A DNA stretch of 64,000 nucleotides from JABFRZ01 sp031413955 (lineage in GTDB: Bacteria; Planctomycetota; UBA1135; GCA-002686595): NCBI GenBank assembly GCA_031413955.1, contig JANOGB010000024.1, positions 1-64,000 of the forward strand, in the 5' to 3' direction. Numbering within the stretch: position 1 is the first letter of the stretch; every line of letters begins with the position of its first letter. The notes below the pieces were generated by a model that was given only the letters and a program-made list of their open reading frames with translations, was not told the DNA's origin and ran no database searches. Below are positions 63,802 to 64,000 of the stretch, one piece after another. A program made the translations under genes and the position numbers.

Positions 63802-64000
63802 GCGGCCTCCCGGCTGGCCGGGATCGCGGACGCGTCGGATCCCCGCAGCGGCTCGGTGACACGATTGAGGAGCTCGCAGAAGTCCTGCAGCTCGTCGTCC
63901 TTGCGGATCCGGCAGGGCGCGGGCCGTTCTCCGCCGGCAAGTTGATTCAGATACACGCGGAAGCGATACAGCGGCCCCACGATCTTGTGGGTCGAGGCGA
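63798..64000 (-). CDS. C-terminal part of an unidentified protein upstream of the minor pilins
   Basis: About 66 codons are visible before the stop, which overlaps the PilV-like start. The visible part (GPLYRFRVYLNQLAGGERP, DELQDFCELLNRV) is not a recognisable domain. A GTG at 63980 could be the start, but the frame stays open to the edge. Its position makes it part of the pilin operon. Confidence 0.5.
   Translation of the reverse strand, partial: ASTHKIVGPLYRFRVYLNQLAGGERPAPCRIRKDDELQDFCELLNRVTEPLRGSDASAIPASREAA

Overview
The window is very GC-rich (roughly 70% by eye), almost fully coding and free of recognisable tRNA, rRNA or CRISPR. It reads as a chromosomal segment of a Gram-negative bacterium with an LPS-type envelope: LptF/LptG-like permeases, a heptosyltransferase, two WaaP-like lipopolysaccharide kinases and many AC-type lipoprotein signals. 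An ECF sigma factor fused to a membrane-anchored exported region, a Ser/Thr kinase carrying RDD domains, and dockerin-like Ca loops in minor pilins are the mix I associate with Planctomycetota. That affiliation is inference; no marker RNA gene is present to settle it.

Region 1 (1-20216, minus strand) is a long housekeeping block. Read in the direction of transcription it runs DAHP synthase, tpiA, secG, yicC, gmk, coaC, coaB, ftsK, a motorless ftsK paralogue, rimO, pgsA, pgpA, a SpoIIE-type phosphatase, mazG and priA. Many neighbours overlap by ATGA-type junctions. After priA lies a decayed second copy of part of priA, with a ParA-like C-terminal fragment wedged between the two. Then come a large membrane metallophosphoesterase and the start of a Ser/Thr kinase that leaves the window.

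Region 2 (20276-36004) is a mostly plus-strand mixture: an HD hydrolase, a cysteine desulfurase/ThiI pair for tRNA thiolation, a degenerate histidine kinase, a GT-C membrane protein, DUF3108 and HEAT-repeat proteins, an aminotransferase, an extraordinary Trp/Tyr-rich TPR protein and a galactokinase-like enzyme with an altered sugar-binding signature.

Region 3 (35974-51302) is envelope and signalling: a polyprenol-type GT2, a sugar epimerase, an NtrY-like kinase, a heptosyltransferase, a TPR lipoprotein, lptF/lptG, a WaaP-like kinase, a sigma54-type AAA+ protein with a broken GAFTGA loop, PcrA helicase, and a methyltransferase/LPS-kinase pair.

Region 4 (51569-64000) holds a beta-helix lipoprotein, the ECF sigma fusion, a 981-residue kinase-RDD-pseudokinase-RDD protein, galE, and a minor pilin operon running off the right edge.

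Small palindromic elements recur at gene ends: a GGGAGCGCC family (two copies), a CACAGAGG family (two copies), a GCAGNCCGTTG-type MITE, a 168-bp CTAG-bounded MITE, and a GAGCCAGGCAC-flanked palindrome. Several of them supply, remove or abut stop codons of neighbouring genes. Two genes (tpiA and the DUF3108 gene) carry +1 shifts in a G5 run, suggesting either base-calling error or slippage. The strongest candidates for new biology are the motorless FtsK paralogue and the sigma-fusion/kinase-RDD pair.
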